Shown here: piece by piece, positions 15,364-23,197 of the stretch
Layout: every line of letters begins with the position of its first letter
Numbering within the stretch: the first letter of the stretch is position 1
NCBI GenBank assembly: GCA_965199055.1
Contig: CBDAQR010000003.1
Coordinates: forward strand, 1,798,001 to 1,862,000
Length of the DNA stretch: 64,000 nt
Source: CBDAQR01 sp965199055
GTDB taxonomy: Bacteria; Pseudomonadota; Gammaproteobacteria; Pseudomonadales; Halieaceae
Reading direction: 5' to 3'
Notes under the pieces: model-generated
Told to the model about the DNA's origin: nothing
Databases searched by the model: none
What the model saw: the letters and a program-made list of their open reading frames with translations, nothing else
Made by a program: the position numbers and the translations under genes

Positions 15364-16220
15364 TCCGCCTCCGGTAGCACCACATCCGGCACCTGCTGCC
15401 AATGAGTGCCGTAGGTCGCATCGAGCTCTACGTCCTCGCGACCCTGGGTGTAGTAGTACAGCGCTATCGACTTGCGAGTCTCACCCTCCGGGCACGCGAC
15501 TGGCAGCGGGTGGCCGTGCCAGGAATCCCCCGATGTCGTGAAAATAACACAACGCCCCGCTAACGGCCGTATACGTCGCTCACACCGCTGCATGTCTCTT
15601 GACCAGAGCTGCAATTCACCGCCCCACGCCTCTGGCCAGTCCTCGTTCAGGTAGAGCAGCACATTCAGCCGCCGATCAAGCTGGTAACGCCGGTGACTGG
15701 TAAAGTCAGCATGCACGCCCAGCATGCCACCCGGCATCACCTGGTGAATGCCACCCCCCTGCAGACCGGGGTCCGCAATAAGGCCGTCGATACCTGTCAG
15801 CTTTTCGAGAAAACGCAGAAAGGTGCCCGAATTCAGCTCCCACAGCAACTCTCGCAGTGCTGGCCCGAGCATGTTCACATTACCAAAGCCCATCTTGCGA
15901 TCCTGCACGGGCCCGCCGTCACTGCAAACGCGGTCGAACTGGCGCCAGTTCAGCTCATCGTCCGGACCTGGAAATTCCGCCAGAACCTGAGCCACCTGTT
16001 CCGCGCCCAGGAAGTCCTCCAGCAGAATATGTGGGAACGGACTGGCCGCGGCGTAATGGGGCTTAAGTCTCTCTATCTCGCTATGCCAAAAGTCCAGGTC
16101 CAGCAGTAAAGGTGCGTCTAACGCATCAGCCGGAGACATCGCAGCAGCTGCCGACGAGGTTCTTGCCGGTGGGTTTTCGCGGCGTCTTTCGCCGCCAATG
16201 AGTTTCTTCAAAAACGACAT
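15360..16220 (-). CDS. 2-oxoglutarate/Fe(II) oxygenase, prolyl-hydroxylase type (copy A)
   Basis: The 286-residue product has a 45-residue variable N-terminal extension, then the same fold as copy B. HxD is in GVHADFTSH and the distal His in SWHGHPLPV, with KSIALYYYT after it. The internal EWxLQGGGIHQVMPGG-like substrate loop (GLQGGGIHQVMPGG) is shared with copy B, so both probably act on related substrates, perhaps in succession. It starts 71 bases after the UbiA-family gene and may be the tail of that operon or be read from its own promoter (TATAAT at 16243-16248). Confidence 0.85.
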   Translation of the reverse strand: MSFLKKLIGGERRRENPPARTSSAAAAMSPADALDAPLLLDLDFWHSEIERLKPHYAAASPFPHILLEDFLGAEQVAQVLAEFPGPDDELNWRQFDRVCSDGGPVQDRKMGFGNVNMLGPALRELLWELNSGTFLRFLEKLTGIDGLIADPGLQGGGIHQVMPGGMLGVHADFTSHRRYQLDRRLNVLLYLNEDWPEAWGGELQLWSRDMQRCERRIRPLAGRCVIFTTSGDSWHGHPLPVACPEGETRKSIALYYYTQGREDVELDATYGTHWQQVPDVVLPEAE

Positions 16221-16242
16221 AGGCTACCTGTGTGCAGCGCCT

Positions 16243-16248
16243 ATTATA
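16243..16248 (-). promoter_or_regulatory. Candidate -10 element upstream of the 2OG oxygenase pair
   Basis: A perfect TATAAT on the minus strand, 22 bases before the ATG at 16220, lies in the 71-base gap after the UbiA-like gene. The -35 position 17 bases further up (GCTTTT) matches the consensus poorly, so this is a partial promoter call. Confidence 0.35.
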
Positions 16249-16291
16249 AGCGCAATGCCTCCGGGAAAAGCCCTGATGCAAGTCAAGCAGA

Positions 16292-17161
16292 TCACCTTGC
16301 GAGCACGATGATGGCCAGAGCGGCGAGACCTACCAAGTAACTCAACCTATCCCGCACCGCGAATAGTATCGGGTCGCCGTGCACCAGAGAGCGATTGGCG
16401 AGCAACCATATTCTGCCCACCCAGTAGAGAAACAGCGGACACAATAACCACAGCAGCGGTGGATAGCGATAAGCATCCAGCACTACGCTGCTATTGATAT
16501 AAAAGGCCAGCACCAGCACTGCGACAATACCGGTAGACAAGCCCAGCCCCACCACCATCATCGCATCCTCGGACCGCCACGCGCGCGAGCTGCTCGCCGC
16601 GCCAGGATCGGTGTTGGCCTCGCGCAATTCTATGAAGCGCTTGAGATTTGCCAGGCTGAAGAATATGAACATGGCAAAGGCCAGCAGCCAGAAACTGGGC
16701 TCCACCTGCATCACAGCCACACCGCCAATGATGCGCAGTGTGTAAAGCGAAGCGAGCACCACCACGTCCAGCAACAACTTGCGCTTTAGCCAGGTACTGT
16801 AGAGCACCGTGGCCACCAGGTAGGCGCCGGCACAGGCCAGCACCCCGGTATTAATGCTCGCAGCCAAGCCAAGGCCCACTAGAAGGAGAACTATGCACAA
16901 CACAAGTGCAGTGGAGGAGCTGACTTCACCCGCCGCCAGCGGCCGGCGGCACTTGTCTGGATGCCGCCTATCATCCTCGCGATCGAGCCAGTCGTTAAGG
17001 ATGTAACCGCCTGACGCTACGCAGCAAAACACCGCAAAGCAGAGCAAAGTCTGCAGAAGTAGTGGTACGTTGCCGTACTCGTGCGCCAAGAGCAGACTGG
17101 TAAACACCAGCAGGTTCTTGGTCCACTGATGAGGTCGCAACAAGCGCAGAATTTCAATCAT
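16292..17161 (-). CDS. UbiA-family prenyltransferase (DPPR-synthase-like)
   Basis: A 289-residue polytopic membrane protein of the UbiA superfamily. It opens with LRPHQWTKNLLVF, typical of the decaprenyl-phosphate phosphoribosyltransferase branch, and has the first Asp-rich motif NDWLDREDDRRHPDK with PLAAGEV after it, and a second polar motif LKRFIELREAN. Members attach phosphoribose from PRPP to a polyprenyl phosphate, the first step toward polyprenyl-phospho-arabinose or similar furanose donors. Its start overlaps the preceding methyltransferase by 4 bases. Function by family; the actual prenyl and sugar substrates are inferred. Confidence 0.87.
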   Translation of the reverse strand: MIEILRLLRPHQWTKNLLVFTSLLLAHEYGNVPLLLQTLLCFAVFCCVASGGYILNDWLDREDDRRHPDKCRRPLAAGEVSSSTALVLCIVLLLVGLGLAASINTGVLACAGAYLVATVLYSTWLKRKLLLDVVVLASLYTLRIIGGVAVMQVEPSFWLLAFAMFIFFSLANLKRFIELREANTDPGAASSSRAWRSEDAMMVVGLGLSTGIVAVLVLAFYINSSVVLDAYRYPPLLWLLCPLFLYWVGRIWLLANRSLVHGDPILFAVRDRLSYLVGLAALAIIVLAR

Positions 17162-17823
17162 GATGGTGACTGGGCCACAACCAGAAACTGCTTCCCTAGT
17201 AACGGCCAGAAGACCGGGAGAGCAAGGTAAAGTCGCACCAGGAAGAGTGGCACCTGGCGCCCATTGGACATGGTATAGGGCAAAAACCGTGGATAGACCT
17301 GCTGGATCTCAAAGCCTTGCAGCTCCAGCAGTTCAACCAGAGAGGCATCAGTAATCGGCACATGGTGATCCCAAAAGTCCCAGTAGGCACCGGGGACATA
17401 GCGCACATTGGGACCGAGGAAAATCAGCCGGCCTCCGGGTCGCAGGCAGCGCATGGCCTGCTGCACTGTAGCCTCGACGGCAGCCTTATCGGCCAGGTGC
17501 TCAATGAAATTACTACTGAAGACAACGTCCACCGAGGCCTCTTCCAGGGGCCAGAGCTGCGAACAGTCATGATGGACAAAACGAATGCCGTCACCCAATC
17601 CGGCGGCAGAATCCGGGTTCAGGTCCATCGCCCACTTATTCCTTGCCTGAACGTTGCGAATAAATTCACCCCAGCCACAACCGAGGTCCAATACATCCTG
17701 GTTCCGCCCTACCATGTCCTGCAGACGGCTACCGAGGATGGTGCGCCAGACTCCGTCACGGTACTCCCGTTGATCAGCAAAGCGACGCGCATATTGCTGG
17801 CTTAGCATGTCGCTATCGGTCAT
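17158..17823 (-). CDS. Class I SAM-dependent methyltransferase
   Basis: A Methyltransf_11/23-type enzyme of about 221 residues. SAM motif: VLDLGCGWGEFI; later FSSNFIEHL and CLRPGGRLIFLGPN are the post-II and motif III elements. The ATG at 17823 lies 11 bases inside the end of the GtrA gene; a longer start at 17862 is open but would overlap it further. The C-terminal region includes a hydrophobic stretch (LFLVRLYLALPVFWPLLG) that may contact the membrane or the UbiA partner. It is encoded between gtrA-like and ubiA-like genes, so its substrate may be lipid-linked. Confidence 0.85.
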   Translation of the reverse strand: MTDSDMLSQQYARRFADQREYRDGVWRTILGSRLQDMVGRNQDVLDLGCGWGEFIRNVQARNKWAMDLNPDSAAGLGDGIRFVHHDCSQLWPLEEASVDVVFSSNFIEHLADKAAVEATVQQAMRCLRPGGRLIFLGPNVRYVPGAYWDFWDHHVPITDASLVELLELQGFEIQQVYPRFLPYTMSNGRQVPLFLVRLYLALPVFWPLLGKQFLVVAQSPS

Positions 17824-18217
17824 CTGGCGCTTTCTCCCGGAACGTGAAGTACTTGTGACCAAAGTAGCTAGTCACTACGGGCAGCATTATACCAGCCATG
17901 TGTGCACAGGCCCGCGCCAATTCCACGTTAACGAAGCTGGCAAGGTAGCGCGCGCCATAGACGCTGAGCAACCAGGTCTGGGCGAGAGCGAGCATGTTCA
18001 CCGCAACATACCAGGCGACTTCTTTGTCCAGGGTATTGCCGGAATCGGTGAACACGTAACGACGAGACAGGAGAAAGCCGCTGCCGAGGCCAACGAAAAA
18101 CGCCAAGGTCACTGCCAGCTCGAAGGAGACGAACTCACTGAAGACAAAGCGACTACCGAAATTGGCTAGCGCGGCAACACCGCCGGCAACCAGGAAACGG
18201 GGAAACTGGGCGCTCAA
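17813..18217 (-). CDS. GtrA-family membrane protein
   Basis: The 134-residue product has four predicted membrane helices and the family start FPRFLVAGGVAALANFGSRF, plus FLLSRRYVF and the final YFGHKYFTFRE, all typical of GtrA/DPMS-related proteins. GtrA proteins are associated with moving or handling polyprenyl-phosphate-linked sugars across the inner membrane. It overlaps the upstream oxidoreductase gene by 4 bases and the downstream methyltransferase by 11, so the whole set is one coupled operon. Confidence 0.88.
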   Translation of the reverse strand: MSAQFPRFLVAGGVAALANFGSRFVFSEFVSFELAVTLAFFVGLGSGFLLSRRYVFTDSGNTLDKEVAWYVAVNMLALAQTWLLSVYGARYLASFVNVELARACAHMAGIMLPVVTSYFGHKYFTFREKAPDDR

Positions 18218-19509
18218 TCCCGCGCCGCCTCTATCAACGCAGCGGCAAGCTTCTTGCCCAACTGGATACTTTCAGAGATCGAGCGGTCCTCCGGGTAGTA
18301 GTAGGAGGTATCTGCAACAACCAGCGCTTCGATACCCGGCTGCAGGGGCGGCAACGTGGAAAGGAAGTCGGGCGGGCAGATTGGCTGCGCGTATCGATAG
18401 CGGCCGGCAGACATGGCGAGTAAATCTGTATCTTCCAGTTCAGGCTGCATTGCCAGCAGGTACTCGCGCGCACGCGCCAGGAACCAGTCATTGGGTTGCT
18501 GATAGTCCGCATGATCGCCCGGCATATAGAAAGGCAAATAGAGGACGTGTTGCTCCCGCGGGCAAAGATTGGTGTACTCGATCACACCTGGTATGCCAAT
18601 CCCGGCGTCGCTGATATTGGTCCAGAAGTACTTGCTATATGCTTTTCGCAGCTTCACCAACACACACACCACAGCGATATTGTCGACGCCGCGATAGGCG
18701 GACTTGTAAGACTCATCGAGGGCCGGAATCATATCTGCGACGAAGGGCAGCGGTACGGTACTGAGAACTGCCGCGTGCTTATGCCGATGCTCACCGCAAC
18801 GAACACCCACGGCTCGACCCTGCTCTACCAGCACTTCATCTACCGACGATGTCAGCAAGATACGGCCACCACGACGTCGGATCTCTTCACTGATCGCCTC
18901 CAGCCAGGTGTCAGAGCCCCCTTCCAGGTAACCCAGTTGCTCAGCAAACATGCTGCTTCGAGATTGCCCCATGCGACGCATACGTGCCCATATCCAGGCC
19001 GCCGACAAATTGTCGGTAAAATGGAAGAACTTGAGATCAAACAGCTGCTGCCACAACTCGCGCCAAGCTTCTTCGCCTACCCAGCGCTTCAGCCAAGACA
19101 CCGCGTTGATACTATCCAGGTCATCCCAGCGCTTGCGACGGATGCTGGCAAGCGCCAACAGGCCGTAGCGAAACTTCGCCCACAGACTGATGCCGGAAAA
19201 CCTGACTAGTGCTACGGGGTCGCCCCAGTCCTTGAAACGGCCCTGGTGATAGTAACCCATGCGTGTGCGGGTCCAGCGCAGTGTGTCTTCAATACCCAGT
19301 TCCTCGAGCGAAGCAAACAGGGGTTCGTCGGTTTTACAGATGAAATGATAGAAGCGTTCTATCTGCATACCATCAAAATTCACCGAGGCGGACATACCTC
19401 CGACCACCCGGTCGGCCTCGTAGATCGTTACCTTATGCCCCTGCTTGAGCAAGTCGCAGGCGGCTGCGAGCCCCATGGGACCAGCGCCGATGACTGCAAC
19501 ATCATTCAC
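18214..19509 (-). CDS. FAD-dependent oxidoreductase, amine-oxidase/mutase-like
   Basis: A 431-residue flavoprotein with an N-terminal dinucleotide fold VAVIGAGPMGLAAACDLLK, the ribose-binding acidic end IYEAD and VVGGMSASV, and a C-terminal VVADTSYYYPEDRSISESIQLGKKLA FAD-contact region (quoted as its two halves VVADTSYYY and SISESIQLGKK). It resembles the protoporphyrinogen-oxidase/UDP-galactopyranose-mutase-like group that occurs beside UbiA and GtrA genes. In that context it could oxidise or rearrange a lipid-linked or nucleotide sugar; this is inference. Encoded 18 bases after the epimerase gene. Confidence 0.83.
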   Translation of the reverse strand: MNDVAVIGAGPMGLAAACDLLKQGHKVTIYEADRVVGGMSASVNFDGMQIERFYHFICKTDEPLFASLEELGIEDTLRWTRTRMGYYHQGRFKDWGDPVALVRFSGISLWAKFRYGLLALASIRRKRWDDLDSINAVSWLKRWVGEEAWRELWQQLFDLKFFHFTDNLSAAWIWARMRRMGQSRSSMFAEQLGYLEGGSDTWLEAISEEIRRRGGRILLTSSVDEVLVEQGRAVGVRCGEHRHKHAAVLSTVPLPFVADMIPALDESYKSAYRGVDNIAVVCVLVKLRKAYSKYFWTNISDAGIGIPGVIEYTNLCPREQHVLYLPFYMPGDHADYQQPNDWFLARAREYLLAMQPELEDTDLLAMSAGRYRYAQPICPPDFLSTLPPLQPGIEALVVADTSYYYPEDRSISESIQLGKKLAAALIEAARD

Positions 19510-19527
19510 GGATTATCGATCCCGACG

Positions 19528-20469
19528 CTAGAACTCAAGTGTAATATCAGCATAGCGCGCATCGGTGAAAGTGATGCGCAGAGCCTCGTCAAGCTCGGTG
19601 GCCTGCAGACCAAAGCGCTGCTCCCAATCCAGATCCTCAAATAATTCATCAATAACCAATGCGTCCAGTTGCTTAACTGTAAATGGCGGATCGCGGTCGA
19701 AGACCGCATACACCCGCAGCAGGAAACGAAAGACGCCAACTGGCAGGTGCACCAGTAAACAGCGGCTGCCGGTGACCGCTTTGATCCTGCGAATAATATC
19801 GACATAGCAGTACTTCTGCTTGCCGCTGATGTTAACGCACTCCCCCTGCGGTCGCTGCTCGATACAGGCGAGCAAAAGGCGGCAAAAATCCCCTGCGTAG
19901 AGCGGTTGTCGCAAATAATTACCGCTGCCGGGTATTGGGAACAGGGGAACACGCCGCATAAAACGGGAGAGCCAACCAAAATGCTTTCGATCAAACCAGC
20001 CAAACATCAGGGTGGGCCGCAGGATAAACCATGGCTGGACCGCAGATTTCACCTGCTGCTCCTGAGCCAGCTTGCTACGGGTGTAAAAGTCGTCGGCGCT
20101 GGAGTTAATGACCGACGAACTCACATGCAGAAGGTAGCAATCAGGGCGATGCTGGAGGGCGTCCAACACGTGGCTGGTCGCAGACACGTTGTTGCGCTCG
20201 AACGCGACCTCGCTTAAGCCACCGATCTGTGCGTGCAGGATGACAGCAACATCCGCATCGCCAAGGCGCTCCTGCCAGGGCCCCTTCTCGGCGAGGTCCG
20301 CGTGCAAGGTCTCCAACTGCGGGTGCAACGCGGCGAGAACGCCGAGATTATGCGCTGACTTATCGATCACCAGAAGGTCCCGATAACCTCGCTCCAGCAG
20401 TTGCACCACCAGGTTCTGGCCCACCAGGCCAGCGCCGCCGGTTATCACAATTCTCGGACTGCTATTCAT
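19528..20469 (-). CDS. NAD-dependent sugar epimerase/dehydratase (extended SDR)
   Basis: The 313-residue protein begins with the Rossmann motif IVITGGAGLVGQNLV and contains the catalytic YTRSK (YxxxK) after SSSVINSSADDF. The LRPTLMFGW segment is the usual substrate-binding strand of extended SDRs. Likely acts on a nucleotide sugar or a polyprenyl-phospho-sugar. With the UbiA, GtrA and FAD proteins it forms a set resembling pathways that convert polyprenyl-phospho-ribose to another pentofuranose, although here the FAD protein is not of the DprE1 type. ATG start at 20469. Confidence 0.87.
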   Translation of the reverse strand: MNSSPRIVITGGAGLVGQNLVVQLLERGYRDLLVIDKSAHNLGVLAALHPQLETLHADLAEKGPWQERLGDADVAVILHAQIGGLSEVAFERNNVSATSHVLDALQHRPDCYLLHVSSSVINSSADDFYTRSKLAQEQQVKSAVQPWFILRPTLMFGWFDRKHFGWLSRFMRRVPLFPIPGSGNYLRQPLYAGDFCRLLLACIEQRPQGECVNISGKQKYCYVDIIRRIKAVTGSRCLLVHLPVGVFRFLLRVYAVFDRDPPFTVKQLDALVIDELFEDLDWEQRFGLQATELDEALRITFTDARYADITLEF

Positions 20470-20481
20470 CAGGATCTAGCC

Positions 20482-21234
20482 TCAAGCCCCTTCCAGTGCG
20501 GCGCTGCGTTTAGCCACGCAAAGCAGCGAGGAGCCGACGACGAAGCCCGGCATGAGGCGCGTTTCCAGGCGTGTGAACAGGCCCAGGACACTGTGCATGA
20601 AGGCGCGCAGCGGCGTACTCGCCGGCGGCGAGAAGTCATGGCTGCGACGAAGACCGGTGAGCTTCAGCAACAGGGACACTAGGTATAGCCAGTTAAAAAA
20701 ATAGACCGTGCGCTGCGGCACACAACCGCCCGCCTCCAACTCCGCTATCAGAGTATTCCGATCGTAGCGCAATTGGTGCCCCCAATATTCATCGAACCCG
20801 GACCACAGTTCGCGCCGCGCCGGCACGGTGACAATAAGGTGATGGCAGTTGGGGAAGGCGCGCCATAAGTTCTGCAGAAATTCCGCCCGGTTTTCCAGAT
20901 GCTCCAGCACATCAAGCAGCAGGAGAACATTGACCTGGTCTCGGATGGCCTCATCCAGGGCGAAGACATCAGTACCAACCAACACCTGCGCCGACAGGCC
21001 CTCAAGCAGCCGGGGGGTGCCTTGCTCCACACCCAGCAACATGCGATCGCTGCCCTGCATTGCCTTGAGGAAAATACCCGGGCCACAGCCCACATCCATC
21101 AGCGTCTCACCCGGGACGCTGACCTTCCGGGCGGCGCGGCACAGAAAGGCATTGCGAGCGCGATGCCAGAAATGGCGCTCTATGCCCTCCGGATAACCCT
21201 CTTCGTACTCGCCTGTCGTGTAAATCCCGGACAT
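20482..21234 (-). CDS. Class I SAM-dependent methyltransferase
   Basis: A 250-residue methyltransferase with LMDVGCGPGIFLKAM (motif I), LLLLDVLEHLE (post-II) and HHLIVTVPARRELW. After the catalytic domain there is a hydrophobic helix near residues 185-205 (VYFFNWLYLVSLLLKLTGL), suggesting membrane association, as in methyltransferases acting on lipid-linked sugars. It starts 3 bases after the stop of the next methyltransferase and ends 12 bases before the epimerase start, within the leftward operon 23073-16292. Confidence 0.86.
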   Translation of the reverse strand: MSGIYTTGEYEEGYPEGIERHFWHRARNAFLCRAARKVSVPGETLMDVGCGPGIFLKAMQGSDRMLLGVEQGTPRLLEGLSAQVLVGTDVFALDEAIRDQVNVLLLLDVLEHLENRAEFLQNLWRAFPNCHHLIVTVPARRELWSGFDEYWGHQLRYDRNTLIAELEAGGCVPQRTVYFFNWLYLVSLLLKLTGLRRSHDFSPPASTPLRAFMHSVLGLFTRLETRLMPGFVVGSSLLCVAKRSAALEGA

Positions 21235-21237
21235 GGT

Positions 21238-22167
21238 CTAGGCAAGCTCCCGCGGCTTACGCGCTTCAAACTGGGTGCAACCAGATTTGCCCACCAGCAC
21301 CGCCAACAGGTTGAAAGGTATGAGCAGCAGCAACAACGGCACGTAATAGGAACTGCGGCCATTTTTCAGCCTGGGGTTGTGCCGCAGGTCTGGCCGCCTG
21401 CGTTGTAAATAGTTTTGTATAGAAAGTGCCAGATGACTCGTATTGAGCTGGTGTGTAATCCGCACCTCCTCGAATCCTGCTCGCCGCAACTCGCATTCGA
21501 GAAACCCCGCGCTGAACTGGTAGGTATGACGAGGTACGTGATTACCCCCCCAGAAACGACCAAAGGCACGGCGCTCCCAGGAATCGAAGCCCGGCACCTC
21601 GCCGACCAGCCAGCCTCCAGGTCGCAAGATGCGCTGGGCCTTCTCCAGCTCGACCCGCGGCTGCAAGGTATGTTCGAGGTAATTGTTCATTGCCACCAGG
21701 TCATAGCTGAAGGGCTCTGCCGGAAAGTCTTCGAAGGTACCGCAATACCCTTCCATATCCAGTTCCTGCAAGCGTTTAACCATGTCGGCACTGAAGTCGA
21801 TACCAGTAAGCTGACGCAAGCCCATGCGTCGCAGCCCCTGAAGAAAGTCACCCGCACCACAGCCCACATCGAGAATCCGTGACCCAGGCTCGACCAGACT
21901 AGCCATGCGCCGTTCGAACAACCGCGCTCGCAGCTCATAGAGCAGTGAGAACAGACGCCCCCTACCCTCACCGGCAGCGTAGCCGTGATAGTCGATGTCA
22001 TAGGCAGTCTTCAAATCATCCAGGCTGGGGAAGGGTGACAATTGCACGGCATTACAATCATCACATTGCCGATAGGACCAGCTTCCGTCTACGCCATACT
22101 CCCAGTCACGAATACCGTCGTACAGCTCAGCAGTATCGCCTCCGCAGAAATTGCAACGCGCCGTCAT
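21238..22167 (-). CDS. SAM methyltransferase with N-terminal zinc-ribbon-like motif
   Basis: The 309-residue protein opens with CNFCGG and a second CDDCNA pair about 30 residues later, a Cys4 arrangement typical of methyltransferases that act on lipid-linked or nucleotide sugars. The methyltransferase core has ILDVGCGAGDFLQGL, MNNYLEHTLQPRVEL and LRPGGWLVGEVPGFD. A C-terminal hydrophobic helix (YVPLLLLLIPFNLLAVLVG) anchors it to the membrane. The sequence continues directly into the 250-residue methyltransferase gene, and the two may modify successive positions. Confidence 0.87.
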   Translation of the reverse strand: MTARCNFCGGDTAELYDGIRDWEYGVDGSWSYRQCDDCNAVQLSPFPSLDDLKTAYDIDYHGYAAGEGRGRLFSLLYELRARLFERRMASLVEPGSRILDVGCGAGDFLQGLRRMGLRQLTGIDFSADMVKRLQELDMEGYCGTFEDFPAEPFSYDLVAMNNYLEHTLQPRVELEKAQRILRPGGWLVGEVPGFDSWERRAFGRFWGGNHVPRHTYQFSAGFLECELRRAGFEEVRITHQLNTSHLALSIQNYLQRRRPDLRHNPRLKNGRSSYYVPLLLLLIPFNLLAVLVGKSGCTQFEARKPRELA

Positions 22168-22182
22168 GTCCGGCCACCGGCA

Positions 22183-23073
22183 CTAAGAGCGTGGCAGGGC
22201 AAGATACCAACCCCGTAATAAATTGAAATAGCCGCCTTGGTATAACTCGTAGCGGGGAATGGCGTCGTCCTCAACGGAGTAAACCTCAGAGTGCAGCGCC
22301 TGGTGCGCGGCCGCGAGTTGATCGCAGGGTATGCCGACGAAGCGATGATGTTCCGCGTGGTAGTGAAAGCAAAACACACCAAATACTTTCTCCCCCAGGA
22401 AACTACCGGTGATCGTCCGGATGACAGGCGCACCGTCGGGGCTCGCATGCTCACAAAAAGTGCGGGTGGAAGAAAAAAACTTGCCGAATGTCACCAAGGG
22501 GAGGAGCCAGAGCAGCGGATAATAGATCCATCCGATGGTCACAGCGAAAACTGCGGCAACCAGCAACTGGGTCAATACTATCGCCATTAAACTCGCCTCG
22601 CGGCGGGTATGGGAGGACGGCACTTTGTCGCCCAGGGCAAAAAACTGCCGGATAGCATTAACACCTGACATATTGAGCAACAGACGCCCCATCATCTGCC
22701 GCCTACTAGCGGGAAAATCTGCATAGTTGGGAAAGTCGGGATCCCTGACTGGGTCGCCAAAATACTTGTGATGGTCCAGGTGAACGGCCCGGTAGCTCTT
22801 GTCGAATCCCAGTGGCCACGCACACAAGGCATAGGTAAGCAGGTCACGGTGCGGCGCACCAAAGCGCAGGTGTAAACCTTCGTGCAAGGCATTGAAAAGG
22901 GCGAACTGGCACCATCCGATCAGAGGCAAGGCCAACACGCAGCCGACCAAAAGCGTGCTGAAAGTACCCGCCCTGGAAACAAGCCACACAGCAACGAACA
23001 TCAGCAGGTACAAGCCCAGGATCTGTACAAAAATCCTGTTACTCGCCTGCTTGAAATCTTGCGATTGCGCCAA
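22183..23073 (-). CDS. Membrane fatty acid desaturase family protein
   Basis: The protein has three histidine boxes of the di-iron membrane desaturase family: HEGLH, HLDHH and HYHAEHH, spread over four membrane helices. The open frame runs to 23358 but the first 90 residues look non-coding and overlap the divergent gene; I choose TTG at 23073 (about 296 residues), preceded by AGGGC. Family members desaturate or hydroxylate acyl chains or lipids. As the first gene of the operon with methyltransferases and UbiA, it might act on a lipid carrier or an acyl decoration. The start is uncertain. Confidence 0.78.
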   Translation of the reverse strand: MAQSQDFKQASNRIFVQILGLYLLMFVAVWLVSRAGTFSTLLVGCVLALPLIGWCQFALFNALHEGLHLRFGAPHRDLLTYALCAWPLGFDKSYRAVHLDHHKYFGDPVRDPDFPNYADFPASRRQMMGRLLLNMSGVNAIRQFFALGDKVPSSHTRREASLMAIVLTQLLVAAVFAVTIGWIYYPLLWLLPLVTFGKFFSSTRTFCEHASPDGAPVIRTITGSFLGEKVFGVFCFHYHAEHHRFVGIPCDQLAAAHQALHSEVYSVEDDAIPRYELYQGGYFNLLRGWYLALPRS

Positions 23074-23186
23074 CTTGAGTGCCCTGCCCCGGAAGCTTTC
23101 GGATAATACGGTAGTAGCTGCGGATTGACGAGGGCTATAATTTCGCCCGAACCGCCTGGTATGCAGGCGACAGCTACTAAACCCCT

Positions 23187-23193
23187 GGGGAAG
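23187..23193 (+). promoter_or_regulatory. Ribosome binding site supporting a TTG start at 23198
   Basis: GGGGAAG is 4 bases before TTG at 23198. It supports TTG as the start of the 527-residue membrane protein. A TATAAT is also present upstream at 23136-23141, but without a good -35. Confidence 0.45.
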
Positions 23194-23197
23194 CCTA

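Noticed and set aside
18214..20469. Named as DprE1 and DprE2 (arabinose pathway)
   Set aside because: The FAD protein has the amine-oxidase/mutase type GxGPxG fold rather than the DprE1 type, so the full pathway name would be over-claimed.
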